DNA of 64,000 bases, from the NCBI RefSeq assembly GCF_029626105.1, contig NZ_JARUBH010000009.1, positions 1,550,001-1,614,000 on the forward strand. Direction: 5' to 3'. Positions 45,178-54,230 of the stretch are shown one piece after another. The notes below the pieces were generated by a model that saw only the letters and a program-made list of their open reading frames with translations, made no database searches and was not told the origin of the DNA. The position numbers and the translations under genes are program-made. The DNA comes from Solwaraspora sp. WMMD792. GTDB lineage: Bacteria; Actinomycetota; Actinomycetes; Mycobacteriales; Micromonosporaceae. Position 1 is the first letter of the stretch, and each line of letters opens with the position of its first letter.

Positions 45178-46144
45178 CCCGCACCGGCCGGGATACCGGC
45201 GCCGGCGCCGGGGTCGGGGGACTGCCTTCCTCGACACCCGGGGCCAGCCGGTCACCGACCCGGCGGAGCTGAAGCGGCTGCGTGCGCTGGTGATCCCACC
45301 CGCCTGGCGGGACGTGTGGATCTGTCCGCACCCGTCCGGTCACATCCAGGCCGTCGGCGTGGACGCGGCCGGCCGGCGGCAGTACCTCTACCACCCCCAG
45401 TGGCGGGTCCGTCGGGACGTCGCCAAGTTCCAGCACGTGCGGCGGGTCGCGGACCGGCTGCCCCGGCTGCGGAACCGGGTCGACGCCGATCTGCGTGGCC
45501 GGGGTCTCGACCGGCAACGGGTGCTGGCCGCCCTGGTGCGCCTGCTGGATCTGGGGATGTTCCGGATCGGCAACGACCAGTACGCCGCCGGCGACGAGCC
45601 CACGTTCGGGGTGGCGACGCTGCGGCCCGGACACGCCCGGCTCGAGCGGGGTTGCGTGGTCCTCGAGTTCCCGGCCAAGGGCGGCGTCGCCCAGGTCCGG
45701 CGGATCGACGACGCGCAGGTGTGTGCCGTGCTGCGGGCACTGCGTCGTCGTCGGCACGACGGGCAGCGGCTGTTCTGCTACTGGGACGGGCGGCGCTGGC
45801 GGGACGTGCACAGCGACGAAATCAACGAGTATCTGCGTCAGGCCAGCGGCACCGAGATGACGGCAAAGGACTTCCGTACCTGGCATGCCACCGTGCTCGC
45901 CGCGACCCGGCTGGCGGCCGCCGGGGTACCGCGATCGGCGGCGGCCCGGCGGCGGACGGTGGCCGCGGTGATGCGGGAGGTCGCGGAGCTGCTCGGCAAC
46001 ACACCCACGGTCGCCCGCGCCTCCTACGTCGACCCGCGGGTGGTCGAGTCGTTCCACCGGGGTCGGGTGGCCCGGCTCGGCACCGGCGAGCCCAGCCGGC
46101 CGGCCGCCGAGCAGGCGGTCCGCCGACTGCTCCCGTTACGCTGA
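45158..46144 (+). CDS. DNA topoisomerase IB (poxvirus-type)
   Basis: 328 aa. The N-terminal domain opens with IPPAWRDVWICPHPSGHIQAVG, a standard bacterial TopIB start. The catalytic domain has KGG near 175, DFRTWHATVLA near 245 and the nucleophile Tyr near 290 (ASYVDPRVV). It relaxes supercoils by a 3'-phosphotyrosyl nick. Its first bases overlap the GT9 gene by 20 bp; this is probably gene packing rather than a shared pathway. The 3' end overlaps the convergent terC-like gene by 9 bp. Confidence 0.92.
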   Translation: MRLRRSDPHRPGYRRRRRGRGTAFLDTRGQPVTDPAELKRLRALVIPPAWRDVWICPHPSGHIQAVGVDAAGRRQYLYHPQWRVRRDVAKFQHVRRVADRLPRLRNRVDADLRGRGLDRQRVLAALVRLLDLGMFRIGNDQYAAGDEPTFGVATLRPGHARLERGCVVLEFPAKGGVAQVRRIDDAQVCAVLRALRRRRHDGQRLFCYWDGRRWRDVHSDEINEYLRQASGTEMTAKDFRTWHATVLAATRLAAAGVPRSAAARRRTVAAVMREVAELLGNTPTVARASYVDPRVVESFHRGRVARLGTGEPSRPAAEQAVRRLLPLR

Positions 46145-46933
46145 GTCGGTCCGGTCGGCGCTGTCCGTACCGCCGGCCGCCGCCGGCTGCTCCTTGACGA
46201 ACGTCGGGTGCAGGCTGACCGGTGCCGCCGCCTGCTTGCGCGACCGTAGCCGCAGGTTGAGGAACTCCACGAAGACGGAGAACGCGATCGGCCCGTACAC
46301 GTACCCCTTGGGGATGTGGTGGCCGAGCCCTTCGGCGATCAGGCTGCCACCGATCAGCAGCAGGAACGACAGGGCCAGCATCTTCACCGTCGGATGCTGG
46401 TTGACGAACCCGCTGACCGCCCCGGCCGACACCAGCATGATGACGATCGCGACCACCACGGCGGCGACCATGATGAACAGCTGGTCGACCATGCCCACCG
46501 CAGTGATCACCGAGTCGAGCGAGAACACCACGTCCAGCACCAGGATCTGGGCGATCACTCCGGCGAACGACGCGGTCTTACCACTGCGCCCGTGGTCCGC
46601 GCCCTCCAGGTGCTCGTGGATCTCGTAGGTCGCCTTGACCAGCAGGAAGCCCCCACCGAGCAGCAGGATCAGGTCACGTCCGGATATCTCCTGCCCGAAC
46701 ACCTCGAACAGCGGTGCGGTCAGCCCGATCACCCAGGACAACGAGGCGAGCAGCAGCAGCCGGGTGACCAGGGCCAGCGACAGCCCGATGGTGCGGGCCC
46801 TGGCCTGCTGGTGCTCGGGCAGCCGACCGGCGAGGATCGAGATGAACACGACGTTGTCGATGCCCAGCACGACTTCCAGCAGTAGCAGGGTCGCGAACGC
46901 GATCCACAACTCGGGGCTGGTCAGAAGCTCCAT
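46136..46933 (-). CDS. TerC-family integral membrane protein
   Basis: 265 aa with seven or more transmembrane helices. Conserved acidic motifs in membrane segments: LLEVVLGIDNVVFISI near residue 19 and LDVVFSLDSVITAVG near 135. TerC/Alx/MeeF-type proteins export Mn2+ or assist metal-dependent enzyme loading, and some give tellurite resistance. The C-terminus is polar. The start is the ATG with CGGGAG upstream. Confidence 0.93.
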   Translation of the reverse strand: MELLTSPELWIAFATLLLLEVVLGIDNVVFISILAGRLPEHQQARARTIGLSLALVTRLLLLASLSWVIGLTAPLFEVFGQEISGRDLILLLGGGFLLVKATYEIHEHLEGADHGRSGKTASFAGVIAQILVLDVVFSLDSVITAVGMVDQLFIMVAAVVVAIVIMLVSAGAVSGFVNQHPTVKMLALSFLLLIGGSLIAEGLGHHIPKGYVYGPIAFSVFVEFLNLRLRSRKQAAAPVSLHPTFVKEQPAAAGGTDSADRTDSA

Positions 46934-47033
46934 CGATGCTCCCGGGAGAGGGGTGTCCACCGGGCCGGTGCGGCCCGCGATCCCAGACCGTACTGGCGGT
47001 GGTCAACCGCCCGCACACCGGGAGCCCTCCCGT

Positions 47034-47537
47034 TCAGTCGTTGAGCACGTGGGCGAGCCGGTCGCGGAACCGCCGCTCCGACTCGGTCACCGTCTCGCCG
47101 CCGATGCCCAGCACCCCGCCGGTGCTCGCGGCGCCGACCACCTGTTCGGCGATGCCGACCAGCCAGTGCTTGTACGCCCCGGCCTCACCGTCGTCCACCC
47201 GGTCGGCGAGCAGTCGGGCCGCCGCACCCGCCCGGGCCAGTACGTCGGCGATCAGCGCCTGCGGGTCGGCCGGCTCGATCACCGGCAACTCCTCGCCGGT
47301 CTCCGGATCGCCGACCCGGCTGACCAGTTCCCCGGCGACCGCGGCGACCAGCGGGCTGGCCGACTCCCGGCCGGCGCTGATCGTCTCCAGCCCGGCGGCG
47401 TTCTCCGCCCGGGTCCGCCGTCCACCGTCGGACTCGGCCGCGCTGGCCGCGTTCAGCACCGCCTGCGGCAGCCCGACCAGCAGCCCCCATTCCTCGTCGG
47501 AGAACCCGAGTTCGGTGTACACCGGCAGTTCCGTCAC
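47034..47537 (-). CDS. Hypothetical helical protein
   Basis: 167 aa, GTG start preceded by GAGGGG. An all-helical, soluble-looking protein with FSDEEWGLLVGLPQAVLNAAS near residue 11 and many Ala, Glu and Val in heptad-like runs. A Gly-rich GGVLGIGG lies before the C-terminal helix. The ending SERRFRDRLAHVLND is charged. I do not recognise the family. It lies 56 bp after the RecQ gene on the same strand. Confidence 0.72.
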   Translation of the reverse strand: MTELPVYTELGFSDEEWGLLVGLPQAVLNAASAAESDGGRRTRAENAAGLETISAGRESASPLVAAVAGELVSRVGDPETGEELPVIEPADPQALIADVLARAGAAARLLADRVDDGEAGAYKHWLVGIAEQVVGAASTGGVLGIGGETVTESERRFRDRLAHVLND

Positions 47538-47593
47538 GCTCTTGCCCCTCTCAACCTGCTGCCCGTCGGACCGGCGTCCGACGGTGGCGATCC

Positions 47594-49231
47594 TCAGCGC
47601 TGCTCGGCGGCCAGCAGACCCTGGTCGCTGACCACCGGCACCGACAACGTCTTGTAGCCGACACCGTCGAAGAGGACCGTCATCCGGTCCTGTTCGTACC
47701 CGAGTACCAGGCCGGCCCCCCATTCCGCGTGTCGCACCATACTGTGTACCGGGAACGGGCCGGCGGCGCCGTTGTCGGCGGTGCTGGTCCCGGCGTGGCA
47801 ACTGTCGCAATGGCCACAGACGTCCGCCACATGCTCCCCGAAGTAGGCAAGCAGCGCCCGGGTGCGGCAACCGGTCGCCTCGGCGAAGGCCCGCATCATG
47901 TCGGTACGGGAGCGCTGCACGGTCTGGCGACGTCCGGCCGCCGCCACCGCGTCGGCGGCGGCCCGCGCCGGGTCCGGCGCGTAGAACGGACGAACGGTCT
48001 GGGTGCCGGCGACGGTACGGGCCGCGCCCACCTCCTCCAACAGGGCGAGCAGTTGGCTCAGTTTGCGGGCGCCAAGCCCGGTGCGGCGGCGCAGCTCGGC
48101 GCGGGTGGCCGGCTCGACGTCCAGCACCTCGGCGACGCCGCGCAACTCGTCATGATCAGGCGGGCTGGTGGTGAAGTACCGCTGCAGACCGATGTCCTCG
48201 GCCCGCCACAACAGCAGCGCGCGGGCCGGCCGGCCGTCCCGGCCGCCGCGCCCGATCTCCTGCAGATAGCTGTCGGGCGAGTCCGGCAGCGCGGTGTGCG
48301 CCACCCACCGTACGTCCGGTTTGTCGATGCCCATGCCGAACGCGGACGTCGCCACCATGACCGGCACCTGCCCGGCGAGGAACTCGTCGTGCAACTGCTG
48401 CCGGGCGGTGGCCGACATACCGGCGTGGTAGCAGCGGGCCGGGTAGCCGGCGGCGGCGAGCTGACCGGCCAGCTCCGTCGCGGCCCGCCGGGTCGGCACG
48501 TAGACGATGCCGGGCGGCTGTTCCACGTCGAGCAGGGCGACCAGCCGGCGCCACCGGTAGTCCTCGGTCGGACAGTGGGCGACCTCGAGGAACAGGTTGC
48601 CCCGGTCGAGTCCGGCCACCACCAGGTGCGGATCGGTCAGCCCGAGCCGGTGGACGATGTCGTCGCGCACCGGTGGCGAGGCGGTGGCGGTCAACGCCAC
48701 CACGGCAGGGCGGCCCAACTGCTCCACCAGGTGGCCGACGGCCAGGTAGTCGGGTCGGAAGTCGTGCCCCCAGGCCGAGACGCAGTGCGCCTCGTCGACC
48801 GCGACCAGCGCCGGGGACAGCTGTCGTACCTCGGCCAGCCGGTCCGGGTCGCACAGCTGTTCCGGTGTGGTGAACAGGAACCTGGCCCGACCCGCACGGA
48901 CGTCGTCGAGCGCCGCCCGTCGCTGGGCCGGGCTCTCCGCGGAGCTGATCCGTACCGCCCGCAGCTCGGCCTGGCCGCGCTGGTTGAGCGCGGCGATCTG
49001 GTCCTGCTGCAGCGCGAGCAGCGGAGAGATCACCACGGTCGGGCCGGGCAGCATGGTGGCCGGGATCTGGTAGACGGCCGATTTTCCGGCGCCGGTGGGC
49101 AGCACCACCAGGGCGTCGCGGCCCTTCAGCAGGGCCCGCATCGCGCCGAGTTGGCCGGGCCGCAATGCCGACCAGCCGAAGCGTTGGCGCGCCGCGCGGC
49201 GCAGCCGGGGCGAGTGCAGGGGCAGCTTCAT
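47594..49231 (-). CDS. recQ: RecQ-family ATP-dependent DNA helicase
   Basis: 545 aa. Walker A PTGAGKS near residue 45, DEAHC near 144, TATA motif III, FGMGIDKPDVRWV and QEIGRGGRDG (motif VI) are all present. A zinc-binding region with CGHCDSC near 475 is followed by a small SH3-like C-terminal domain instead of HRDC, as in the short actinobacterial RecQ. It unwinds 3'-tailed DNA in repair and recombination. A second, full RecQ elsewhere cannot be excluded. Confidence 0.93.
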   Translation of the reverse strand: MKLPLHSPRLRRAARQRFGWSALRPGQLGAMRALLKGRDALVVLPTGAGKSAVYQIPATMLPGPTVVISPLLALQQDQIAALNQRGQAELRAVRISSAESPAQRRAALDDVRAGRARFLFTTPEQLCDPDRLAEVRQLSPALVAVDEAHCVSAWGHDFRPDYLAVGHLVEQLGRPAVVALTATASPPVRDDIVHRLGLTDPHLVVAGLDRGNLFLEVAHCPTEDYRWRRLVALLDVEQPPGIVYVPTRRAATELAGQLAAAGYPARCYHAGMSATARQQLHDEFLAGQVPVMVATSAFGMGIDKPDVRWVAHTALPDSPDSYLQEIGRGGRDGRPARALLLWRAEDIGLQRYFTTSPPDHDELRGVAEVLDVEPATRAELRRRTGLGARKLSQLLALLEEVGAARTVAGTQTVRPFYAPDPARAAADAVAAAGRRQTVQRSRTDMMRAFAEATGCRTRALLAYFGEHVADVCGHCDSCHAGTSTADNGAAGPFPVHSMVRHAEWGAGLVLGYEQDRMTVLFDGVGYKTLSVPVVSDQGLLAAEQR

Positions 49232-49328
49232 CGGAAATCGTGGTTACCCGGCGCCGACCACCGCCAAACGGGCCGGGCGCTCCGGCGACCTGTCCGGCCG
49301 ACCGGTCGGGGCGCTCGCCGGGCCGCGC

Positions 49329-49463
49329 TCACCGCCCTTTGCCGAACATCGCCCGTAGCGCGGCGATCAGGAGCAGGATGCCGAGGACGGCACCGACCAC
49401 CTGGACACCGGGGATGTCCTGCCAGCTGGTCTCCTCGGCGGCGTACTGGACGAACGGATCCAC
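49329..49463 (-). CDS. 44-aa membrane peptide
   Basis: Reading from a GTG at 49461-49463, the product begins DPFVQYAAEETSWQD and then has one hydrophobic helix (VVGAVLGILLLIAALRAMF) and a basic end FGKGR. The composition is that of a real single-pass peptide. The ribosome site is weak, however, and no homology is known to me. It lies 97 bp upstream of recQ on the same strand. Confidence 0.5.
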   Translation of the reverse strand: MDPFVQYAAEETSWQDIPGVQVVGAVLGILLLIAALRAMFGKGR

Positions 49464-49545
49464 TTACGCACTGTGCCACACCGGGGCCGCCCGGCGACAG
49501 ACGGTGCCGTACGGCGCCGGCGTCGTCGCCGCAGGGCGGTCCCGG

Positions 49546-49569
49546 TTAATAGGAAGGTTTATTGACTAA
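49546..49569. promoter_or_regulatory. AT-rich imperfect palindrome upstream of the GH3 gene
   Basis: A 24-bp element starting TTAATAGGAAGG and ending TTGACTAA stands out in GC-rich surroundings. AGGAA...TTT...TAA elements of this kind occur upstream of sugar-utilisation genes in actinomycetes and may bind ROK-type repressors; that assignment is tentative. A TTG at 49562 with AGGAAGG upstream could instead be a start codon of the GH3 gene. Confidence 0.35.
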
Positions 49570-49588
49570 AACTATCCGTGATGTGAAC

Positions 49589-51358
49589 ATGAGCCGCATG
49601 GTCGATTCCAGTCCCAGTGTGCGGCGGATGGCGGCCACCGTGCTGCAGCCCGGGTTCATCGGCACCAGCCCACCGGACTGGGTGCGCCGGTGGGTCGCCG
49701 ACGGGTTGGGTGCCGTGGTGCTGTTCGCCCGGAACGTCCGCGACCCCGAACAGGTCGCCGCGCTCACCGCCGCGCTGCGCGCCGAACGGCCGGACGTGCT
49801 GGTCGCCATCGACGAGGAAGCGGGTGACGTGACCCGGATCGAATCCGGACACGGCAGCTCCCGACCCGGCAACCTGGCCCTCGGTGCGGTCGACGACCCG
49901 GAACTGACCCGGAGGGTCGCCCACGATCTCGGTCTGGAGCTGGCCGGCGCGGGAGTCACCGTCAACTACGCCCCGGTTGCCGACGTCAACTCCAATCCGG
50001 ACAACCCGGTGATCGGGGTACGCGCGTTCGGCGACGATCCGCACCTGGTGGCCCGGCACACGGCCGCCTGGATCCGCGGGCTGCAGGACGCCGGAGTCGC
50101 CGCCTGCGCCAAACACTTCCCCGGACACGGCGACACCAACGTGGACTCGCACGCCGCCGTACCGCGCATCGACGCCGACCGGATCCGGCTGGACGCGGTG
50201 GAGCTGACCCCGTTCCGGGCCGCCATCGCCGCCGGCACCCGGACGATCATGACCGGACACCTGCTCGTCCCGGCGATCGACCCGGCCAACCTGGCCACCC
50301 TCAGCCGTGCGGTCCTGGTCGACCTGCTGCGGGACCGGCTCGGGTTCACCGGCGCGGTGATCACCGACGGAATCGAGATGCGGGCGGTGACCCGGCGCTT
50401 CGGTCTGGCCGGCGCGACCGTCCGGGCGCTCGCCGCCGGGGTCGACGCCGTCTGCGTGGGCGGCGAACACGCCGACGAGGAGACCGTCCGGCGACTGACC
50501 GACGGGATCGTCGACGCGGTCGTCACCGGACAGCTGCCGGCCCAGCGGCTGGCCGAGGCGGCGGAACGGATCCGGCAGCTGGCGGACTGGTCGGTGCGGC
50601 ACCGCCGACCGGACGGAATCGGACCCGTACCGGGTGGTAGCGGACCCGTACCGGGTGGCAGCGGGTCCGACACGCTGGCGTCCGCCGGACCGCCGCCCGG
50701 CCCGGTGCGGTCCGCCGTCGGGCTCGCCGCCGCCCGGCGCGCGCTGCGGATCCGGGCTGCGACCCGGCTGCCGCTGACCCGACCCGCGTACGTGGTGGAG
50801 TTCGCGCCGCCGCACAACATCGCCATCGGGGCCGAGACCCCGTGGGGCATCGGCCAGGCCCTGGCCACGCTGCGGCCCGGGACGCTCACCGTCCGACTGA
50901 CCGAGCGGGATCTCGACGCGTCGGCGGGTCCGTCAACGGCAGCCGACGTTCCTGGCCGACCGGTTGAGCCGCTGGACACCGCGCTGCTCGCCGCCCGTCA
51001 CCACGCCCTCGTCCTGGTGGTCCGCGACCTGCACCGGCATCGGTGGATGTCGGTGGCGGTCGACCGCGCGCTCGCCGTCCGACCCGACGCCGTCGTGGTC
51101 GAGATGGGGGTACCGGTGCGGGTCGCCGGTGACGTCCACCTGTCGACCTACGGGGCGAGCTGGGCGAACAGCCGGGCCGCCGCCGAGTGGCTGGCCGGTT
51201 GGCAGACGCCGGTGGCCAGGACCGGCACGCCGGGTCCGACCGGGTCGGGTCCAACGGTGCCAGGTCCGACGGTGCTGCCCGGCCCGACCGGGCCGGACCC
51301 TACGGCGGACCGGTCAGCCGCTGATCCGCAGGATCCGGTCGTCGTCGCCGGTGGGTGA
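49589..51358 (+). CDS. Glycoside hydrolase family 3, NagZ-like beta-N-acetylglucosaminidase
   Basis: 589 aa from ATG 49589 (ATG 49598 and TTG 49562 are alternatives). The GH3 domain contains AIDEEAGDVTRIE near 78 and KHFPGHGDTNVDSH near 174, the His/Asp-containing acid/base loop of NagZ-type enzymes. VITDGIEMRAV near 262 carries the nucleophile Asp. There is no signal peptide, so it is probably cytosolic and active in peptidoglycan or chitin recycling. A linker with duplicated GPVPGGS (21-bp DNA repeat, 50621-50662) precedes a C-terminal domain. The 3' end overlaps the convergent gene by 45 bp. Confidence 0.9.
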   Translation: MSRMVDSSPSVRRMAATVLQPGFIGTSPPDWVRRWVADGLGAVVLFARNVRDPEQVAALTAALRAERPDVLVAIDEEAGDVTRIESGHGSSRPGNLALGAVDDPELTRRVAHDLGLELAGAGVTVNYAPVADVNSNPDNPVIGVRAFGDDPHLVARHTAAWIRGLQDAGVAACAKHFPGHGDTNVDSHAAVPRIDADRIRLDAVELTPFRAAIAAGTRTIMTGHLLVPAIDPANLATLSRAVLVDLLRDRLGFTGAVITDGIEMRAVTRRFGLAGATVRALAAGVDAVCVGGEHADEETVRRLTDGIVDAVVTGQLPAQRLAEAAERIRQLADWSVRHRRPDGIGPVPGGSGPVPGGSGSDTLASAGPPPGPVRSAVGLAAARRALRIRAATRLPLTRPAYVVEFAPPHNIAIGAETPWGIGQALATLRPGTLTVRLTERDLDASAGPSTAADVPGRPVEPLDTALLAARHHALVLVVRDLHRHRWMSVAVDRALAVRPDAVVVEMGVPVRVAGDVHLSTYGASWANSRAAAEWLAGWQTPVARTGTPGPTGSGPTVPGPTVLPGPTGPDPTADRSAADPQDPVVVAGG

Positions 51359-52408
51359 ACCGCGCCCGTCCCGGTTCGAGGTGAGCACCCACAGGCTGCC
51401 GTCCGGCGCCACCGCCGCGTGCCGCAGCCGGCCGTACTCGCCACTGAGCAACGTCTCGGCGTCGGTGCCGTCCGGGGCGACCCGGTACAGCCGCTGGCCA
51501 CGCAGGCACGCCAGCCAGAGCCGGCCCTGGTGGTGGGCGAGACCGCTGGGGGAGGCGTCCCGGGGGGCCCAGGTGGCCACCGGATCGATGAACTCCGCCC
51601 GGTCGGCCACCCCCTCGACCTCCGGCCAGCCGTAGTTCCCGCCGGCCTCGATTCGGTTCAGTTCGTCGTGCCGGTTCTGCCCGAACTCGCTGGCGTACAG
51701 CTGCCCGGCCGGATCCCAGGCCAGTCCCTGCACGTTGCGGTGGCCGAAACTGAACACCGGTGATCCCGCTAGCGGGTTGTCTGCCGGTACGGTTCCGTCC
51801 GGCTGCACCCGCAGGATCTTGCCGGCCAGCCCGGTTGGGTCCTGCGCGGCTCCCCGCTCGCCAGCGTCGCCGGTGCCGACGTACAGCATCCCGTCCGGAC
51901 CGAAAGCGATCCGGCCGCCGTTGTGGGTCGGTGCCCGGGGAATCCCGGTCAGCACCGGCTCAGGGGGCGTCGTCGGGCCGTCGGGCCCGAGCTGGAACCG
52001 GACGACCCGGTTGTCAGCGGTGCCGGTGTAGTAGAGGTAGACCCAGCCGTCGGCGGCGTGCTGCGGGGACACCGCCACGCCGAGCAGGCCGCCCTCCCCG
52101 TCCGGGACGACCTCGTCGACCCGGGTGATCTCCCGGGTGCTGCCCTGCGCGTCTACGGCCAGCAACCGGGCGGTGTCCCGCTCCGTCACCAGTGCGGTGC
52201 CGTCCGGCAGGAACGCGAGGTCCCACGGCGCGGCGAGTCCGGTCGCGACGACGTCGACGTCGGTCGACGCCTCGGGCGCGTCGGAGATCGTCGGGTCGCT
52301 GAACCAGCCGAGCCAGCCGCCCGCCGCCACCACCGTGGCGGCCAGCACGAGCACGCCGACCACCGCGACCGCCGTACGCGCCCTGCCGGGCCAGCGCCGC
52401 TCAGTCAC
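51314..52408 (-). CDS. PQQ-dependent (soluble aldose) sugar dehydrogenase-like protein, membrane-anchored
   Basis: 364 aa from GTG 52408. One N-terminal hydrophobic helix (AVVGVLVLAATVVAAGGWL) is likely an uncleaved anchor or signal. The remainder is a six-bladed propeller: GLAAPWDLAFLPDG, TERDTARLL, HNGGRIAFGPDGMLYVGTGD and GHRNVQGLAWDPAGQLYASEFGQ are typical of Asd/YliI-type glucose/sorbosone dehydrogenases. It oxidises aldoses outside the membrane using PQQ. The start overlaps the GNAT stop by 8 bp. Confidence 0.9.
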   Translation of the reverse strand: MTERRWPGRARTAVAVVGVLVLAATVVAAGGWLGWFSDPTISDAPEASTDVDVVATGLAAPWDLAFLPDGTALVTERDTARLLAVDAQGSTREITRVDEVVPDGEGGLLGVAVSPQHAADGWVYLYYTGTADNRVVRFQLGPDGPTTPPEPVLTGIPRAPTHNGGRIAFGPDGMLYVGTGDAGERGAAQDPTGLAGKILRVQPDGTVPADNPLAGSPVFSFGHRNVQGLAWDPAGQLYASEFGQNRHDELNRIEAGGNYGWPEVEGVADRAEFIDPVATWAPRDASPSGLAHHQGRLWLACLRGQRLYRVAPDGTDAETLLSGEYGRLRHAAVAPDGSLWVLTSNRDGRGSPTGDDDRILRISG

Positions 52409-52685
52409 CGGCGACCAGCTCGGCGAACTCCGGATGCCGGTCGATGTACGCGGCGATGAACGAGCACTGGGGAACCACCCGTTCGCCCCGGTCGCGGAGC
52501 TCGCTGAGCAGGCCGTGGGCGAGGGCGTCACCGGCACCCCGTCCCCGGTACGCGGGATCGATCTCGGTGTGCGTCACGGTCACCGCCGCCGGGCCCGGCC
52601 GGTAGCTGGCGAACCCGGCCAGGCCGTCGTCGATCAGGATCTCGAACCGGTTCCGCGCCGGGTTGTCCTCCACCAGCACTGTCAC
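52401..52685 (-). CDS. Small GNAT-family N-acetyltransferase
   Basis: 94 aa, the short YjdJ-like type. The acetyl-CoA loop is PAYRGRGAGDALAHGLL near residue 43, and C-terminal QCSFIAAYIDRHPEF is characteristic of the subfamily. The acceptor is unknown. It is upstream of, and overlaps by 8 bp, the sugar dehydrogenase gene, suggesting co-expression. Confidence 0.92.
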   Translation of the reverse strand: MTVLVEDNPARNRFEILIDDGLAGFASYRPGPAAVTVTHTEIDPAYRGRGAGDALAHGLLSELRDRGERVVPQCSFIAAYIDRHPEFAELVAGD

Positions 52686-52781
52686 GGTCGGACACCTCCT
52701 CGGTCAGGGGCCGACTTGGTCAGGCCGACTCATCGGCAGGCCGGCACGGCTTCGAGCCTAACCGTCGGCCCGCCGGCGGGC

Positions 52782-52825
52782 GCGGCGGCAGGCCGGCGGC
52801 GGTGCGGCGGCAGGCCGGCGGCGGG
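52782..52825 (+). repeat. 22-bp tandem repeat in intergenic DNA
   Basis: Two copies (52782-52803, 52804-52825) of a GC-only-like unit starting GCGGCGGCAGGCCGG, differing at the last base, lie between the GNAT and lipoprotein genes. Confidence 0.9.
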
Positions 52826-52870
52826 CCGATGCTCCGGGGCACCGTCACGAGCGCCAAGTACGCTTGTCCG

Positions 52871-53272
52871 GTGACCATCGCACCCCTGCTGTCATCGGCT
52901 TCCCGCGCCTCCCGATCCACCAGATCCGGCCGGCGGGCCGGCGCCATCTCCCGCGTCGCCGGTCTGGCCGCCGGGTTGCTGTTCGGCGCGGCGCTGCTCG
53001 CCGGTTGCAGCTCCGAGGGTGCCAGCACCGACTGTGGGCTGGACGCCTGCACGGTGACTTTCTCCCGGGGAGTCGAGGCCAGCGCCAGCTTTCTCGGCGT
53101 CGAAGCCCGGTTGATCGGGGCCGAGGGCGACCGGGTCACTGTCGAGGTGGCCGGCGAGCAGGTCACCCTGACCGTCGGCGAGCAGGCCACCGAGGTCGGC
53201 GGATTCGACGTGAGCCTCGAGCGGGTGACCGACTCGGAGGTGGCGATCCGGGTCGCCCGGCAGCTGGGCTGA
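52871..53272 (+). CDS. Putative lipoprotein with small beta domain
   Basis: 133 aa from a GTG. An unusually long, Ser/Arg-rich N-region precedes the hydrophobic core GLAAGLLFGAALLAGC, an ideal lipobox ending at about residue 46. The mature part (about 85 aa) has a CGLDACTVTF disulfide candidate and alternating hydrophobic strands (RVTVEVAGEQVTLTVGEQ). It looks like a small wall-facing beta sandwich. Function unknown. Confidence 0.75.
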   Translation: MTIAPLLSSASRASRSTRSGRRAGAISRVAGLAAGLLFGAALLAGCSSEGASTDCGLDACTVTFSRGVEASASFLGVEARLIGAEGDRVTVEVAGEQVTLTVGEQATEVGGFDVSLERVTDSEVAIRVARQLG

Positions 53273-53323
53273 CCACCGGTCGGGCACGTTTGGCGGTGGC
53301 GCTGACCGGTCATATGGAGCGCC

Positions 53324-54145
53324 ATGCCGAACACCAGGGATGCGCAGCGCACCGCTCATCAGGTTGGTAACAGTCGATCGTTGGAGCTGCTCGCCAGAGC
53401 CGGTTTCCTCGGGTACGGCCTGGTCCACCTGCTGGTGGCCTGGCTGGCGTTGCAGATCGCCTTCGGCCGCCCGGCCGCTGACGGGGACCAGTCCGGCGCG
53501 TTGCGTACCCTCGCCGCGCAGCCGCTCGGCGGGGTGCTGCTGATCGCCGTCGCGGTCGGGTTGGCCGCGATGGCGGTGTGGCAGGGCATCGAGGCCGCCG
53601 TGGGGCACCGTACCGAGCGGGGTAACAAGCGGACGTTCGAGCGGGTCCTGTCGGTCGGTCGGACCGTGGTCTACCTGTCCTTCGCCTGGACCGCCGTCCA
53701 GGTGTTCCGTGACGCCAACGCCGACACCGCCGACCAGCAGCAGGCGCTGAGCGAACGGGTGATGTCCGCTCCCGGCGGTCGGTGGCTGGTCGGGTTCGTC
53801 GGCGTGGTGGTGGTCGGCATCGGTGTCGGGATGGTCGTCAACGGCGTCACCCGGCGGTTCGCCGAACAGCTGCGGACCGGGGCGATGAGTGCCCGGGTGC
53901 GGACGGTGGTCTGTCGGCTGGGTACGGCCGGCTACGTCGCCAAGGGCATCGCATACGGCACCGCCGGGGCACTGGTGGTGACCGCTGCCGTCCAGTTCGA
54001 CCCGGAGCAGGCCCGGGGCCTGGACGCAGCCCTGCACACCCTGCGCGAGCAGGCGTTCGGGTCTGTCCTGTTGGCACTGGTGGCGGCCGGCTTCGCGGCC
54101 TTCGGTGTCTACTGCTTCGCCCAGTCCCGCTACCGAAAGGTGTGA
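53324..54145 (+). CDS. DUF1206 family membrane protein
   Basis: 273 aa with six transmembrane helices in three repeated pairs. Each pair starts with a motif like LARAGFLGYGLVHLLVAWLA, VLSVGRTVVYLSFAWTA or RLGTAGYVAKGIAYGTAGAL. This threefold R.G...YG repeat is characteristic of DUF1206. Function unknown. It precedes an MscS-like gene by 85 bp on the same strand. Confidence 0.92.
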   Translation: MPNTRDAQRTAHQVGNSRSLELLARAGFLGYGLVHLLVAWLALQIAFGRPAADGDQSGALRTLAAQPLGGVLLIAVAVGLAAMAVWQGIEAAVGHRTERGNKRTFERVLSVGRTVVYLSFAWTAVQVFRDANADTADQQQALSERVMSAPGGRWLVGFVGVVVVGIGVGMVVNGVTRRFAEQLRTGAMSARVRTVVCRLGTAGYVAKGIAYGTAGALVVTAAVQFDPEQARGLDAALHTLREQAFGSVLLALVAAGFAAFGVYCFAQSRYRKV

Positions 54146-54230
54146 CATACCGCCCATGGCAGGACCCGCCTTCACGCGGCATCATTGACGTTTTGTCACT
54201 GTTGATGGCGATGTGAAGGAGGATCCTTTC

